NCBI RefSeq assembly: GCF_003610735.1
Contig: NZ_RAQM01000008.1
Coordinates: forward strand, 248,001 to 312,000
Reading direction: 5' to 3'
From: Tenacibaculum lutimaris
Lineage (GTDB): Bacteria; Bacteroidota; Bacteroidia; Flavobacteriales; Flavobacteriaceae
DNA length: 64,000 nucleotides
Shown: one piece after another, positions 16,279 to 25,742 of the stretch
Numbering within the stretch: the stretch's first letter is position 1
How the letters are laid out: every line of letters begins with the position of its first letter
Program-made: the position numbers and the translations under genes
The notes under the pieces: generated by a model
The model's database searches: none
Told to the model about the DNA's origin: nothing
The model's input: only the letters and a program-made list of their open reading frames with translations

Positions 16279-17511
16279 CTAAGTTATTTTTTTAGGATAA
16301 CACAAATAATGTTTTATAACAGGCTTAGTTAAAGCTTTAAGATTTAGCTGATCAGATGCTTTTGCAATATCTTTTAACTTACCTTTTTTTGTGTAAATTT
16401 TTATAGGTTTATCTGAATTATAAGCTTGATGTTTAATTTTATTTGAAAAAACAAAATACTCTAACTCTTCATCGGTTAGATTTACTAGCTTTTGAAGTTT
16501 TTTTCTTCTTTTTTCAATATATTCTTCTGAAAATGGTTTCTCTTGAATTTCAATCCTTAAAAGATTTCTATCTATAATTTTCTTGGCTAAGGTAGACAAC
16601 ACAAAATCTTCATGATTTTTCCACTCTTTAATAGCTGAAAAAATATCATAGTCATCTAATTCCGAAAATATCTGTAAGGTTTTACCAGTGAAGTTTTCAC
16701 TAGTTATTTCATTGTACAAAAAGTATTTTAATGCTGAACTTGCTGGTAACTCTACTCCTTTTATAGCTAACTCCTTTGCTCGTTTTAATATGCTAACTAA
16801 TAGACTCTCTGCTACTAATCCTGTTTTGTGTAAATAAACCTGCCAATACATTAAACGACGTGCAATAATGAATTTTTCAACAGAATAAATTCCTTTTTGT
16901 TCTATTACCAATTCATTGTCTACCACATTCATCATCGCTATTAAGCGATCGGAAGAAATATTTCCTTCAGCTACACCAGTGTAAAAGCTATCTCTTTTTA
17001 AATAATCTAATCGATCAATATCTAATTGGCTTGATATTAATTGATATAAAAATTTACGAGGATGTTTTCCTTCAAAAACTTCAATAGCTAAACTTAATTT
17101 TCCGTCAAACTCCTCATTAATAGCTTTCATAAACTTTAAAGAAATCTCTTCGTGAGTAATTTCGTTTACAATGCTATGCTCTAAAGCATGAGAAAAAGCT
17201 CCGTGACCAATGTCATGCAATAAAATGGCAATGTATAAAGCATTGGCTTCATCTTCAGAAATTTCTACATTTTTTACACGCAATACTCGAACTGCTTTTT
17301 GCATTAAGTGCATACAACCAATCGCATGATGAAAACGTGTATGGTTAGCCCCTGGATATACCAAATTTGACAACCCCATTTGAGTTACTCTGCGTAATCT
17401 TTGAAAATATGGATGCTCAATAATGTCAAAAATTAGTGAGTTGGGTATAGAGATAAATCCGTATATCGGATCGTTAATTATCTTTAATTTATTGGTTGTC
17501 GATTTCTTCAA
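16279..17511 (-). CDS. HD-domain phosphohydrolase (dGTPase-like)
   Basis: A 410-aa protein of the HD superfamily. Metal-binding residues are visible in RFHHAIGCMHLM and LLHDIGHGAFSHALEH, and the later SSQLDIDRLDYLKRDSFYTG completes the site. The pattern matches dNTP triphosphohydrolase-like proteins such as YdhJ/SAMHD1-like families; the real substrate is not known. It sits upstream of lpxD in the conserved flavobacterial order, 66 bp away, possibly co-transcribed. Confidence 0.8.
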   Translation of the reverse strand: MKKSTTNKLKIINDPIYGFISIPNSLIFDIIEHPYFQRLRRVTQMGLSNLVYPGANHTRFHHAIGCMHLMQKAVRVLRVKNVEISEDEANALYIAILLHDIGHGAFSHALEHSIVNEITHEEISLKFMKAINEEFDGKLSLAIEVFEGKHPRKFLYQLISSQLDIDRLDYLKRDSFYTGVAEGNISSDRLIAMMNVVDNELVIEQKGIYSVEKFIIARRLMYWQVYLHKTGLVAESLLVSILKRAKELAIKGVELPASSALKYFLYNEITSENFTGKTLQIFSELDDYDIFSAIKEWKNHEDFVLSTLAKKIIDRNLLRIEIQEKPFSEEYIEKRRKKLQKLVNLTDEELEYFVFSNKIKHQAYNSDKPIKIYTKKGKLKDIAKASDQLNLKALTKPVIKHYLCYPKKIT

Positions 17512-17641
17512 AATGTATAATTCCTTGAATTTTAAACAAAAAAATCATAATTTATCAACAAAACCAAATTAACAAGCGTTTAATTAACGTATTTTTAGCT
17601 TTTAAAAACGCAACAAAACTCCTTTTAAACGTTATTTACTG

Positions 17642-17656
17642 TATAGTTCTACTATA
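17642..17656. promoter_or_regulatory. Small palindrome upstream of porX
   Basis: TATAGT and ACTATA around TCT, 39 bp before the porX start, in the divergent region to the HD gene. It is a possible operator, with little other support. Confidence 0.25.
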
Positions 17657-17694
17657 ACAACAATTTTGTTTTAGTAAAAATTTGATGAAAAATT

Positions 17695-19245
17695 ATGATG
17701 AAAAACATACATATTCTTTGGGTTGATGATGAAATAGATTTATTAAAACCACACATATTATTTTTAGAAAAAAAAGACTACAAAGTAACTACTTGTACTA
17801 ACGGAGCTGATGCTATTGACATGGTTGATGAAAATAATTTTGATATTGTTTTTTTAGATGAAAATATGCCAGGTATTACAGGTTTAGAAACGTTGTCTGA
17901 AATAAAACAGAAAAACCCTAACCTTCCTATAGTAATGATTACTAAAAGTGAGGAAGAATACCTTATGGAAGAAGCTATTGGATCTAAAATTGCTGATTAT
18001 TTAATTAAGCCAGTAAATCCGAATCAAATATTATTGAGTTTAAAAAAGAATCTGGATCATTCTCGTTTAGTTTCAGAAAAAACTACTTCGAATTACCAAC
18101 AAGAATTCCGAAAAATTTCAATGGATTTAGCTATGGTTAACTCCTATGAGGAATGGAGTGAGTTGTATAAAAAATTAGTTCACTGGGAGCTAGAATTAGA
18201 AGACATTAATGATACTGGAATGTTAGAAATTTTAGAATCTCAAAAATCGGAAGCTAATTCTCAGTTTTTTAAATTCATTAAAAAGAAATATCAAAATTGG
18301 CTAACTAGCAACGATAAACCTACGTTTTCTCATACTTTATTTAAGGATTATGTCGTTCCTAATTTATCTAAAGAACGAGGAGTTCTATGGGTGGTAATAG
18401 ATAATCTTCGCTATGATCAATACCGAGTTTTAGAGCCTTTTATTAACAATTACTATAAAAAGGAAGAAGAGAACTCTTATTACAGCATTTTACCAACTGC
18501 TACGCAGTATGCACGTAATGCAATATTTTCTGGACTAATGCCTTCTGAAATGGAAAAAAGATTTCCTAAACTTTGGAAAAATGACACTGATGAAGGTGGT
18601 AAAAACTTATTTGAAGCCGAGTTTTTAAACGATCAAATTAAACGTTTAGGTTTAGATATTAAGCATGAATATTATAAAATTGTTTCGTTAAAAAGCGGAA
18701 AAGATTTAGCAGATAATTACAATGGAACAAAGCAAAACGATTTAACTGCTGTTGTTTTTAACTTCGTTGATATGCTTTCACATGCAAAAACCGAAATGGA
18801 AGTAATTAAAGAATTGGCTGGTGATGATAAAGCATACCGGTCTTTAACAGTAAGTTGGTTTAAAAACTCTCCGTTATATGATATCATTCAAAAAGCACAG
18901 AAATTAGGCCAAAAACTAATTATTACTACCGACCACGGTACGATAAACTGTAAACATCCTACCAAAGTTATAGGTGATAAAAACATCAGCTCAAACCTGC
19001 GTTATAAAACAGGTAGAAGTTTAAGTTATGAAGATAAAGATGTATACGCAGTTAAAAACCCGAAGGATATATTTTTGCCGACTGTAGCTATTAACAGCCC
19101 GTTTATTTTTACCAAAGAAGATTTGTTTTTTGCCTATCCTAATAACTACAATCACTTTGTAAAATATTATAAAAACACCTATCAGCATGGTGGAATTTCG
19201 TTAGAAGAAATGATTATTCCGTGCGCTGTTTACAACCCGAAGTAA
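17695..19245 (+). CDS. porX: Response regulator PorX with PglZ domain
   Basis: A 516-aa protein with an N-terminal receiver domain (about 1-125: acidic VDDE at 10-13, phospho-acceptor Asp55 in VFLDENMPG, Lys in MITKSEEEY) and a C-terminal PglZ/alkaline-phosphatase-like domain (VVIDNLRYDQYR, TTDHGTINCKHP, YQHGGISLEEMIIP). This is the architecture of PorX, which with the kinase PorY and sigma factor SigP controls type IX secretion genes in Porphyromonas. PorX from that family has been shown to have phosphodiesterase activity on oligonucleotides. Tandem ATG codons at 17695 and 17698 leave a one-residue uncertainty. Confidence 0.92.
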   Translation: MMKNIHILWVDDEIDLLKPHILFLEKKDYKVTTCTNGADAIDMVDENNFDIVFLDENMPGITGLETLSEIKQKNPNLPIVMITKSEEEYLMEEAIGSKIADYLIKPVNPNQILLSLKKNLDHSRLVSEKTTSNYQQEFRKISMDLAMVNSYEEWSELYKKLVHWELELEDINDTGMLEILESQKSEANSQFFKFIKKKYQNWLTSNDKPTFSHTLFKDYVVPNLSKERGVLWVVIDNLRYDQYRVLEPFINNYYKKEEENSYYSILPTATQYARNAIFSGLMPSEMEKRFPKLWKNDTDEGGKNLFEAEFLNDQIKRLGLDIKHEYYKIVSLKSGKDLADNYNGTKQNDLTAVVFNFVDMLSHAKTEMEVIKELAGDDKAYRSLTVSWFKNSPLYDIIQKAQKLGQKLIITTDHGTINCKHPTKVIGDKNISSNLRYKTGRSLSYEDKDVYAVKNPKDIFLPTVAINSPFIFTKEDLFFAYPNNYNHFVKYYKNTYQHGGISLEEMIIPCAVYNPK

Positions 19246-19315
19246 TAAAAAAAAGAAAATTAACTAATATGTAAATTCTACTAGTCAATAAGTTTTATTA
19301 ACTAGTTTTCTTCTT

Positions 19316-19323
19316 TACTTTTG
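19316..19323 (+). promoter_or_regulatory. tsaE promoter -7 box
   Basis: TACTTTTG ends 5 nt before the ATG at 19329. Transcription would then start at or next to the start codon, giving a leaderless or nearly leaderless message. Confidence 0.5.
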
Positions 19324-19328
19324 CTTTT

Positions 19329-19742
19329 ATGAACAAAAACTATTCATTAAACGAATTAACAGCTGTTGCTGAAGAAATCGTTGCTACAGCTCCGCATAAA
19401 ATACTTTTGTTTTATGGAGAAATGGGGGTTGGAAAAACTACATTAATCAAAGAATTATGTAAGGTTTTAGGAGTTGAAGATATAGCCAGTTCTCCTACTT
19501 TTTCTCTAGTTAATGAATATAAAACTAACACCAATGAAACGGTTTATCATTTCGATTTTTACCGTATTGAAGATGAAGAAGAAGCTTACGACATGGGTAT
19601 TGAAGATTATTTTTACAGTAATAATTGGTGTTTAGTAGAATGGCCAGAAAATATTAAAAATTTACTACCTTTAGATACTGTTTCCATCTCAATTAACTTA
19701 TTAGAAAACGGGCAACGAAACATTCAATTAAAAACCAACTAA
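19329..19742 (+). CDS. tsaE: tRNA threonylcarbamoyladenosine biosynthesis ATPase
   Basis: A 137-aa P-loop ATPase that works with TsaB and TsaD to form t6A37 in ANN-decoding tRNAs. Walker A is GEMGVGKTTLIKE (about residues 30-42); SSPTFSLVNEY and the FDFYRIEDEEE stretch are the family signature, and LVEWPEN holds the conserved Trp-Pro. The partner that makes threonylcarbamoyl-AMP, TsaC, is encoded at 45343. Alanine dehydrogenase follows after 4 bp. Confidence 0.94.
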   Translation: MNKNYSLNELTAVAEEIVATAPHKILLFYGEMGVGKTTLIKELCKVLGVEDIASSPTFSLVNEYKTNTNETVYHFDFYRIEDEEEAYDMGIEDYFYSNNWCLVEWPENIKNLLPLDTVSISINLLENGQRNIQLKTN

Positions 19743-19746
19743 TTAC

Positions 19747-20943
19747 ATGGGGTCTATTTCACCTTTTACCAAAGAGCAGTTAATGCCACAAACCGAAATG
19801 CTTGAAATTAAAAAGCAAAAAGGCGAATTGTTTATCGGTTTACCAAAAGAAACCCATTTTGAAGAAAAACGAATTAGTTTAACCCCTGATGCAGTGGCTG
19901 CTTTGGTAGCCCACGGACATCGAATTGTTGTTGAAACTGGTGCTGGAGATGGTGCAAACTACAGTGATAAAGAATATTCTGATGCTGGTGCAAAAATTTC
20001 TTACGATGTTAAAGAAGCTTTTGCTTGTAATATTGTTTTAAAAGTTGAACCGCCTTCTTTAGATGAAATTCAGATGTTAAATCCACAAACGGTATTAATT
20101 TCTGCATTACAACTTAAAACACAAGATAAAAAATACTTTGAAGCTTTAGCTAAAAAACGAATCACAGCTATCGCTTTTGACTATATTAAAGATGAGCATG
20201 GCGTTTATCCTATTGTAAAATCATTAAGTGAAATAGCAGGAATAGCTTCTATGCATATTGCTGCTGAGCTTATGACAGCTTCTTACGGAGGTAACGGTTT
20301 ACTTCTAGGAAATATTGGAGGTGTTCCTCCTACTGATGTAGTTATTTTAGGAGCTGGTACCGTTGGTGAGTTTGCTGCCAGATCTGCTATTGGCTTAGGT
20401 GCTAGAGTTAAAGTTTTTGATAATTCTATAACTAAACTTAGAAAACTTCAAAGCTGTGTTAATTCACCTATTTATACTTCAACAATACAACCAAAAACTC
20501 TTCAAAAAGCATTAATGCGTTGTGATATTGCTATTGGTGCTATTAGAGGTAAAGACCGGTCTCCAGTAGTTGTTACTGAAGAAATGATAGAACAAATGAA
20601 AGACGGTGCTGTAATTGTTGATGTTAGCATTGATAGAGGTGGATGTTTCGAAACTTCAAAAATTACGACACATAGTAAACCTACTTTTGCTAACCATGGT
20701 GTAATTCACTATTGTGTACCTAATATTCCTTCAAGATACTCAAGAACAGCATCAGTATCTATTAGCAATATTTTCACTCCATATTTATTAGAAATTGCTG
20801 AAGAAGGAGGTTTTGAAAATGCTGCTCGTTTTGACAAAAGCTTACGTAACGGTATGTATTTTTATCACGGAATTTTAACGAATAAAACAGTGGCTGATTG
20901 GTTTGACTTACCTTATAGAGATATTAACTTACTCTTTTTCTAA
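19747..20943 (+). CDS. ald: Alanine dehydrogenase
   Basis: A 398-aa NAD-dependent enzyme that interconverts alanine and pyruvate plus ammonia. After an N-terminal extension of about 30 residues comes IGLPKETHFEEKRISLTPDAV, the usual family start. The NAD-binding VVILGAGTVGEFAARSAIGLGA is at about 198-219, and DVSIDRGGCFETSK and PNIPSRYSRTASVSISN match the catalytic region. An internal start would remove the extension; the ATG at 19747, 4 bp after tsaE, was kept. GGGG follows the ATG directly. Confidence 0.85.
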   Translation: MGSISPFTKEQLMPQTEMLEIKKQKGELFIGLPKETHFEEKRISLTPDAVAALVAHGHRIVVETGAGDGANYSDKEYSDAGAKISYDVKEAFACNIVLKVEPPSLDEIQMLNPQTVLISALQLKTQDKKYFEALAKKRITAIAFDYIKDEHGVYPIVKSLSEIAGIASMHIAAELMTASYGGNGLLLGNIGGVPPTDVVILGAGTVGEFAARSAIGLGARVKVFDNSITKLRKLQSCVNSPIYTSTIQPKTLQKALMRCDIAIGAIRGKDRSPVVVTEEMIEQMKDGAVIVDVSIDRGGCFETSKITTHSKPTFANHGVIHYCVPNIPSRYSRTASVSISNIFTPYLLEIAEEGGFENAARFDKSLRNGMYFYHGILTNKTVADWFDLPYRDINLLFF

Positions 20944-21002
20944 AGTTTCAAAGACTAGATATAATAAAGTAAAAATGTTACCAAAAGAATAATATAAGTT
21001 AT

Positions 21003-21010
21003 TACTTTTG
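21003..21010 (+). promoter_or_regulatory. -7 box for the DUF4258 gene
   Basis: TACTTTTG, 17 nt before the ATG at 21028. Confidence 0.5.
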
Positions 21011-21027
21011 CTTTTCAATTTTAAAGT

Positions 21028-21399
21028 ATGCAGTGGTTAAAACGTTTTGGTTATTATTTAATAGGTATTGCCTTAGGTAGTTTAGTAGTTCTTTTTATTT
21101 GGAAAGGAAAAGATGTTTCTTTTGACTACGGAATGGATGCTCGTACCTTAAAAACTATCAGAATAAAAAAGCGTTTATTCTCTGAACAAGCTCAACAAAT
21201 ATTAGCTACTTCTAAAGTTGATACTACTGTTATTTCAACCATTTTAACTCATGGTGATGTTGATTTTGGAAAAAGTAAACCTCGTTTAAAACCATGTGCC
21301 GAGTATTTTATTACTGGAAAAGATAGCTTAAAACATATTGATTTATATGTGATTCGCTGCGATTCTACATCTACTATCGATAAAATTACAATTAACTAA
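21028..21399 (+). CDS. DUF4258 domain-containing membrane-anchored protein
   Basis: A 123-aa protein with one N-terminal transmembrane helix (FGYYLIGIALGSLVVLFIW) and a small soluble domain that resembles DUF4258 (about 35-120), with PCAEYFITGKDSLKHIDLYVIRC at its core. The topology suggests a periplasmic or membrane-facing domain. No function is known. Its stop codon overlaps the convergent YdeI-like gene by 4 bp. Confidence 0.6.
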   Translation: MQWLKRFGYYLIGIALGSLVVLFIWKGKDVSFDYGMDARTLKTIRIKKRLFSEQAQQILATSKVDTTVISTILTHGDVDFGKSKPRLKPCAEYFITGKDSLKHIDLYVIRCDSTSTIDKITIN

Positions 21400-21989
21400 C
21401 AGTTTTTGTATTTATCATACAACCCTACTCCATTTAAAATCATTGGAATAATTTTTTCTGTTCGTTTTTGTTTGGTAGTTTCTCTTTTAGCTTCGGTTAT
21501 GTAATCAGAAAATTCTCTTTGTTTACTTAAAGAAAAATCATTGAAAGCTTCTTTCAATCTATCATTCTTATCAAATTCTAGTTGAAGTTTCTCAGGTATT
21601 AATATAGGTTTTGTATTCCTTTTTACCTTTAACTCTTTTCCTTCTTCAGAGTTTTTAATTGCTTCTATAGCATATTTTTTTACTAAATCAGGCTGAATGT
21701 CTTCTATTGTATAAAACCTCCACTGACGCATCGCTTGTGTTTTTCCTTCTTGTGAATTCACTAATTTTTTCTGTTCATCAATTAAAAAACGTCCTTGGAA
21801 AAACCACAATCCACAATAGTTTTTAAAAGCTGAAAGCCCTACAATATTCTTTCCTTTATGAGCATAAACAGGAGCCCCCCATTTAACAGTCTCTTCAAAA
21901 CCTACTTCTAATAAAACAGAACGCAAGAGATTTAACTCTTGCGTCCATGTATTTTTATCGTTGATATATGTTGTTACTTTAGGATTCAT
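21396..21989 (-). CDS. YdeI-family protein with DUF1801-like domain
   Basis: A 197-aa protein. The N-terminal region (about 10-110) has the DUF1801 pattern ETVKWGAPVYAHKGKNIVGLSAFKNYCGLWFF, and the C-terminal half (LQLEFDKNDRLKEAFNDFSLSKQREFSDYITEA) is the YdeI/OmpD-associated type. Family members in other bacteria have been linked to antimicrobial-peptide tolerance, but this is not clear for this branch. It overlaps the VOC gene upstream by one base, so they are probably co-translated. Confidence 0.75.
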   Translation of the reverse strand: MNPKVTTYINDKNTWTQELNLLRSVLLEVGFEETVKWGAPVYAHKGKNIVGLSAFKNYCGLWFFQGRFLIDEQKKLVNSQEGKTQAMRQWRFYTIEDIQPDLVKKYAIEAIKNSEEGKELKVKRNTKPILIPEKLQLEFDKNDRLKEAFNDFSLSKQREFSDYITEAKRETTKQKRTEKIIPMILNGVGLYDKYKNC

Positions 21990-22414
21990 TAAGCTATTGG
22001 CTCTTCTAATGAAACCATCCAGTTTACACCATATTTATCTCGTAACATCCCAAATTTACCTCCCCAAAAAGCTTCTTCAAACGGCATCATTACAAAAGCT
22101 CCTTCTGAAAGTCCATTAAAAATAGCTACAGCTTCATCCTCATCTTCAGTATTTATACTAACCGCAAAATTATTACCTTGGGTAAAAGCCTCGTGTTCAT
22201 TCAAATAATCAGAAGCCATAAGAGTAATATTTCCTGCTTCTAACATGCAATGCATTGTTAATTCCATGGCCTCAGCAGGTACATTTTTGCACACTTCTTC
22301 TGGCGCATCTTTAAACTGCATTAACATGGTTACTTCTCCACCTAATACATCTGCATAAAAAGTCATTGCTTCTTTGCAGTTTCCATTAAAATGTAAATAC
22401 GTACTTGCTTGCAT
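21989..22414 (-). CDS. VOC superfamily protein, PhnB-like
   Basis: A 141-aa vicinal-oxygen-chelate protein. YLHFNGNCKEAMTFYADVLGG at the start and FWGGKFGMLRDKYGVNWMVSLE at the end are the two-beta-alpha-repeat pattern of the PhnB/YjdN family. Metal-binding residues are not all present, so a non-enzymatic or unknown role is possible. One-base overlap with the YdeI-like gene and 13 bp after recQ suggest an operon. Confidence 0.85.
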   Translation of the reverse strand: MQASTYLHFNGNCKEAMTFYADVLGGEVTMLMQFKDAPEEVCKNVPAEAMELTMHCMLEAGNITLMASDYLNEHEAFTQGNNFAVSINTEDEDEAVAIFNGLSEGAFVMMPFEEAFWGGKFGMLRDKYGVNWMVSLEEPIA

Positions 22415-22427
22415 ATTATTTATTTTT

Positions 22428-24626
22428 TTAGTTAGCTATATCACTTGTAAATTTTATGCGCATTAAACGTAATTCTTCATCATCATAATCACCATCAAAC
22501 TCGTCTAAAGCATCTTGAATTTTATCGGTTTCGGCTTCCATAAAATATTCATGGATTTCTTCTTGTTGATCTTCATCTAATAAATCATCAATTGCATAAT
22601 CGATATTCAACTTAGTACCAGAAAATACAATAGCTTCCATTTCTTTTATCAACTCAGACATTTCTAAACCTTTTGAGCTCGCTATATCTTCTAAAGGAAG
22701 CTTTCTATCTGTATTTTGAATAATATATAATTTCAAACCTGAGTTTACTCCTGTACTCTTAACAATTAAGTCATCAGGTCGTATGATGTCATTTTCCTTA
22801 ACGTATTTAGATATCAAAGCGACAAAATCTTTACCGTACTTTTTAGCTTTACCTTCTCCAACACCGTGAACTTTTGATAGCTCATCTAAATCTATTGGAT
22901 ATTTTAAAGCCATATCATCTAAAGATGGATCTTGAAAAACTGCAAAAGGAGGAACACCTAATCGCTTACCTACAGTTTTTCTTAAATCTTTCAATATTGC
23001 TACCAACTTATCATCAACACCTCCTGCATTTGACTTTTCATTTGTTATAATAGTACCATCGTCAGCAGTTTCATATACATGGTTTTCAGTCATCATAAAA
23101 GAAGTAGGATTCTTTATAAACTGTTTACCTTCTTTTGTAATTTTTAAAACCCCGTATTGTTCAATCTCTTTTTTAATAAGATCCGCTACTAATACTTGGC
23201 GAATTAAAGCCATCCAATAATGATTATCTTTAGCTTTTCCTACTCCGAAAAATGGCTGTTCGTTTGTTTTGTGAGACTTAAGTAGAGCATTTTCTTTACC
23301 TATAATAGTATTTACTATTTCTTTAGGCTTGTACATTTCACTAGTATTCTTAATAACTGATAACAACGTTACCACTTCATCTTTTGCTTCGTGCTTTTTC
23401 TTCGGATTACGCATATTGTCATCCATATCAGCACCTTCTCCATTGACTTCATCAAACTCTTCACCGAAATAATGTAACAAATATTTACGCCTATTCATTG
23501 AAGTCTCAGCATACCCCACTACTTCTTGTAACAATGCATGACCAACTTCTTGCTCAGCAACTGGCTTATTAGCCATAAACTTTTCAAGCTTTTCTATGTC
23601 TTTATATGAGTAAAAAGTTAAACAATAACCTTCACCTCCATCACGACCAGCCCTACCTGTTTCTTGGTAATAACTTTCTAAACTTTTAGGAATATCATGG
23701 TGGATAACGTAGCGTACATCTGGTTTATCTATCCCCATTCCAAAAGCAATAGTAGCAACAACTACATCACAATCTTCCATTAAAAACATATCCTGATGCT
23801 TTACTCTCGTTTTGGCATCTAAACCTGCATGATACGGAACTGCATTAATACCATTTACTTGTAGTACCTGAGCTATTTCTTCAACCTTTTTCCTGCTTAA
23901 ACAGTAAATAATTCCAGATTTTCCAAGTCGTTGTTTTATAAAACGAATGATGTCTTTTTCTACTTCTTTAGTTTTAGGACGTACTTCGTAAAATAAATTT
24001 GCTCTATTAAAGGATGCTTTGAAGACATTTGCATCCGTCATTCCCAACGTTTTTAATATATCTTCCTGAACTTTCTCTGTAGCCGTAGCTGTTAAACCAA
24101 TAATTGGTACATTATCAATTTGCTTAATAATACTACGTAAGTTTCGGTATTCAGGTCTAAAATCGTGCCCCCACTCTGAAATACAGTGTGCTTCATCAAT
24201 CGCTACAAAAGATATCTTTTGATCCCTTAAAAAATCTACATACTCCTCTTTAATGAGTGATTCTGGAGCTACATATAATAATTTGGTAATGCCCGACTCT
24301 ATATCCGATTTTACTTGAGCAATCTCAGATTTGTTTAATGAAGAGTTTAATACATGAGCTATTCCATGATTTTCAGAAATCCCTCTAATAGCATCTACCT
24401 GATTCTTCATCAATGCAATTAAAGGTGAAATCACAATAGCTGTACCTTCTTTCATTAGTGCTGGTAATTGGTAACATAATGACTTACCTCCTCCTGTTGG
24501 CATGATTACAAATGTGTTATGATTTTCTAACACACTGTTTACTACAGCTTCCTGTAGTCCTTTGAACTTATTAAACCCGAAGATCTTTTTTAATGATCCA
24601 TATAAATCCGTCTGCTCTTTATTCAT
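22428..24626 (-). CDS. recQ: ATP-dependent DNA helicase RecQ
   Basis: A 732-aa superfamily 2 helicase for recombination and fork repair. It has Walker A MPTGGGKSLCYQLPA, the DEAH box in DEAHCISEWGHDFRPEY, and motif VI YYQETGRAGRDG. An RQC region (about 370-510) and an HRDC domain (about 530-620: LRKTVGKRLGVPPFAVF, LSKVHGVGEGKAKKYG) follow. The last hundred residues are acidic and less recognisable, a tail seen in Bacteroidota RecQ. It is longer than E. coli RecQ (about 610 aa). Confidence 0.95.
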   Translation of the reverse strand: MNKEQTDLYGSLKKIFGFNKFKGLQEAVVNSVLENHNTFVIMPTGGGKSLCYQLPALMKEGTAIVISPLIALMKNQVDAIRGISENHGIAHVLNSSLNKSEIAQVKSDIESGITKLLYVAPESLIKEEYVDFLRDQKISFVAIDEAHCISEWGHDFRPEYRNLRSIIKQIDNVPIIGLTATATEKVQEDILKTLGMTDANVFKASFNRANLFYEVRPKTKEVEKDIIRFIKQRLGKSGIIYCLSRKKVEEIAQVLQVNGINAVPYHAGLDAKTRVKHQDMFLMEDCDVVVATIAFGMGIDKPDVRYVIHHDIPKSLESYYQETGRAGRDGGEGYCLTFYSYKDIEKLEKFMANKPVAEQEVGHALLQEVVGYAETSMNRRKYLLHYFGEEFDEVNGEGADMDDNMRNPKKKHEAKDEVVTLLSVIKNTSEMYKPKEIVNTIIGKENALLKSHKTNEQPFFGVGKAKDNHYWMALIRQVLVADLIKKEIEQYGVLKITKEGKQFIKNPTSFMMTENHVYETADDGTIITNEKSNAGGVDDKLVAILKDLRKTVGKRLGVPPFAVFQDPSLDDMALKYPIDLDELSKVHGVGEGKAKKYGKDFVALISKYVKENDIIRPDDLIVKSTGVNSGLKLYIIQNTDRKLPLEDIASSKGLEMSELIKEMEAIVFSGTKLNIDYAIDDLLDEDQQEEIHEYFMEAETDKIQDALDEFDGDYDDEELRLMRIKFTSDIAN

Positions 24627-24769
24627 CTTCTAATATCAAAAATTAAAAACGAGAACTAATTTACAAAAAATCCTAACAATAAATAGCCGAAACTTTCTTT
24701 TTATTAAAAAGATTTTGTTCTTAAATATTCCTATTTTTACACTTTAAAAATTCTTAAAACTTTTTTAAT

Positions 24770-25741
24770 TTGAAAGACGCAAACGCTATTCTCTCAATCG
24801 CAAAAGAAACTATACTTTTAGAAAGTAATGCTATTGCTAATTTAGCAAATTTATTAGATAGCTCCTTTACAAATGCTGTTAATTTTATTTTCAATTCTAA
24901 AGGGCGTGTAGTTGTAACGGGTATTGGTAAAAGTGCCAACATCGCTGCAAAAATGGTTGCTACTTTTAATTCTACTGGCACACCTGCTATTTTTATGCAT
25001 GCAGCTGATGCCATTCATGGAGATTTAGGAAACATACAAGACGATGATACTGTTATTTGTATTTCTAAAAGTGGTAATACTCCTGAAATTAAAGTCTTGG
25101 TTCCTTTAATTAAGAACTCTAAAAATAAAATCATTGCTATTACTGGCAACCCAGATTCTTTCTTAGGTAAAAATGCAGATTTCTTATTAAACTCATTTGT
25201 TGAAAAAGAAGCTTGTCCTAATAATTTAGCTCCAACAACAAGTACTACAGCACAATTAGTTTTAGGTGATGCTTTAGCAGTATGTTTACTTGATCTTAGA
25301 GGTTTCACAAGTAGTGATTTTGCTAAATATCACCCAGGAGGAGCTTTAGGAAAACGTTTATATTTACGTGTTTCTGATCTTATTAAAAACAATGAACTTC
25401 CTACAGTAAGAAATACAGATAAAGTAACACGAGTAATCGTAGAGATTTCTGAAAAACGATTAGGAGTTACAGCAGTAGTTGATACAAATGGTAAAATTAA
25501 TGGTATTATTACCGATGGAGACATTCGTAGAATGTTGAGTAAAACTACTAAAATAGACGAACTTACTGCTACTGATATTATGAGTACCAACCCTAAAACT
25601 ATAAATGTTGATGCAATGGCAGTTGAAGCTTTAGAAAAAATGGAAAACAACAACATTAGTCAAATTTTAGTTACAGATGTTGAAAATAATTATGTAGGAG
25701 TGGTTCATTTACACGATTTAATTAAAGAAGGAATTTTCTAA
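24770..25741 (+). CDS. kdsD: Arabinose-5-phosphate isomerase (KpsF/GutQ family)
   Basis: A 323-aa enzyme converting ribulose-5-phosphate to arabinose-5-phosphate, the precursor of Kdo for LPS. The SIS domain (about 40-180: GRVVVTGIGKSANIAAKMV, CISKSGNTPEI, APTTSTTAQLVLGDAL) is followed by two CBS domains (about 205-320). It begins at a TTG (24770-24772); no ATG lies near, and the family N-terminus fits. tatC follows after 1 bp. Confidence 0.9.
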   Translation: MKDANAILSIAKETILLESNAIANLANLLDSSFTNAVNFIFNSKGRVVVTGIGKSANIAAKMVATFNSTGTPAIFMHAADAIHGDLGNIQDDDTVICISKSGNTPEIKVLVPLIKNSKNKIIAITGNPDSFLGKNADFLLNSFVEKEACPNNLAPTTSTTAQLVLGDALAVCLLDLRGFTSSDFAKYHPGGALGKRLYLRVSDLIKNNELPTVRNTDKVTRVIVEISEKRLGVTAVVDTNGKINGIITDGDIRRMLSKTTKIDELTATDIMSTNPKTINVDAMAVEALEKMENNNISQILVTDVENNYVGVVHLHDLIKEGIF

Positions 25742-25742
25742 A

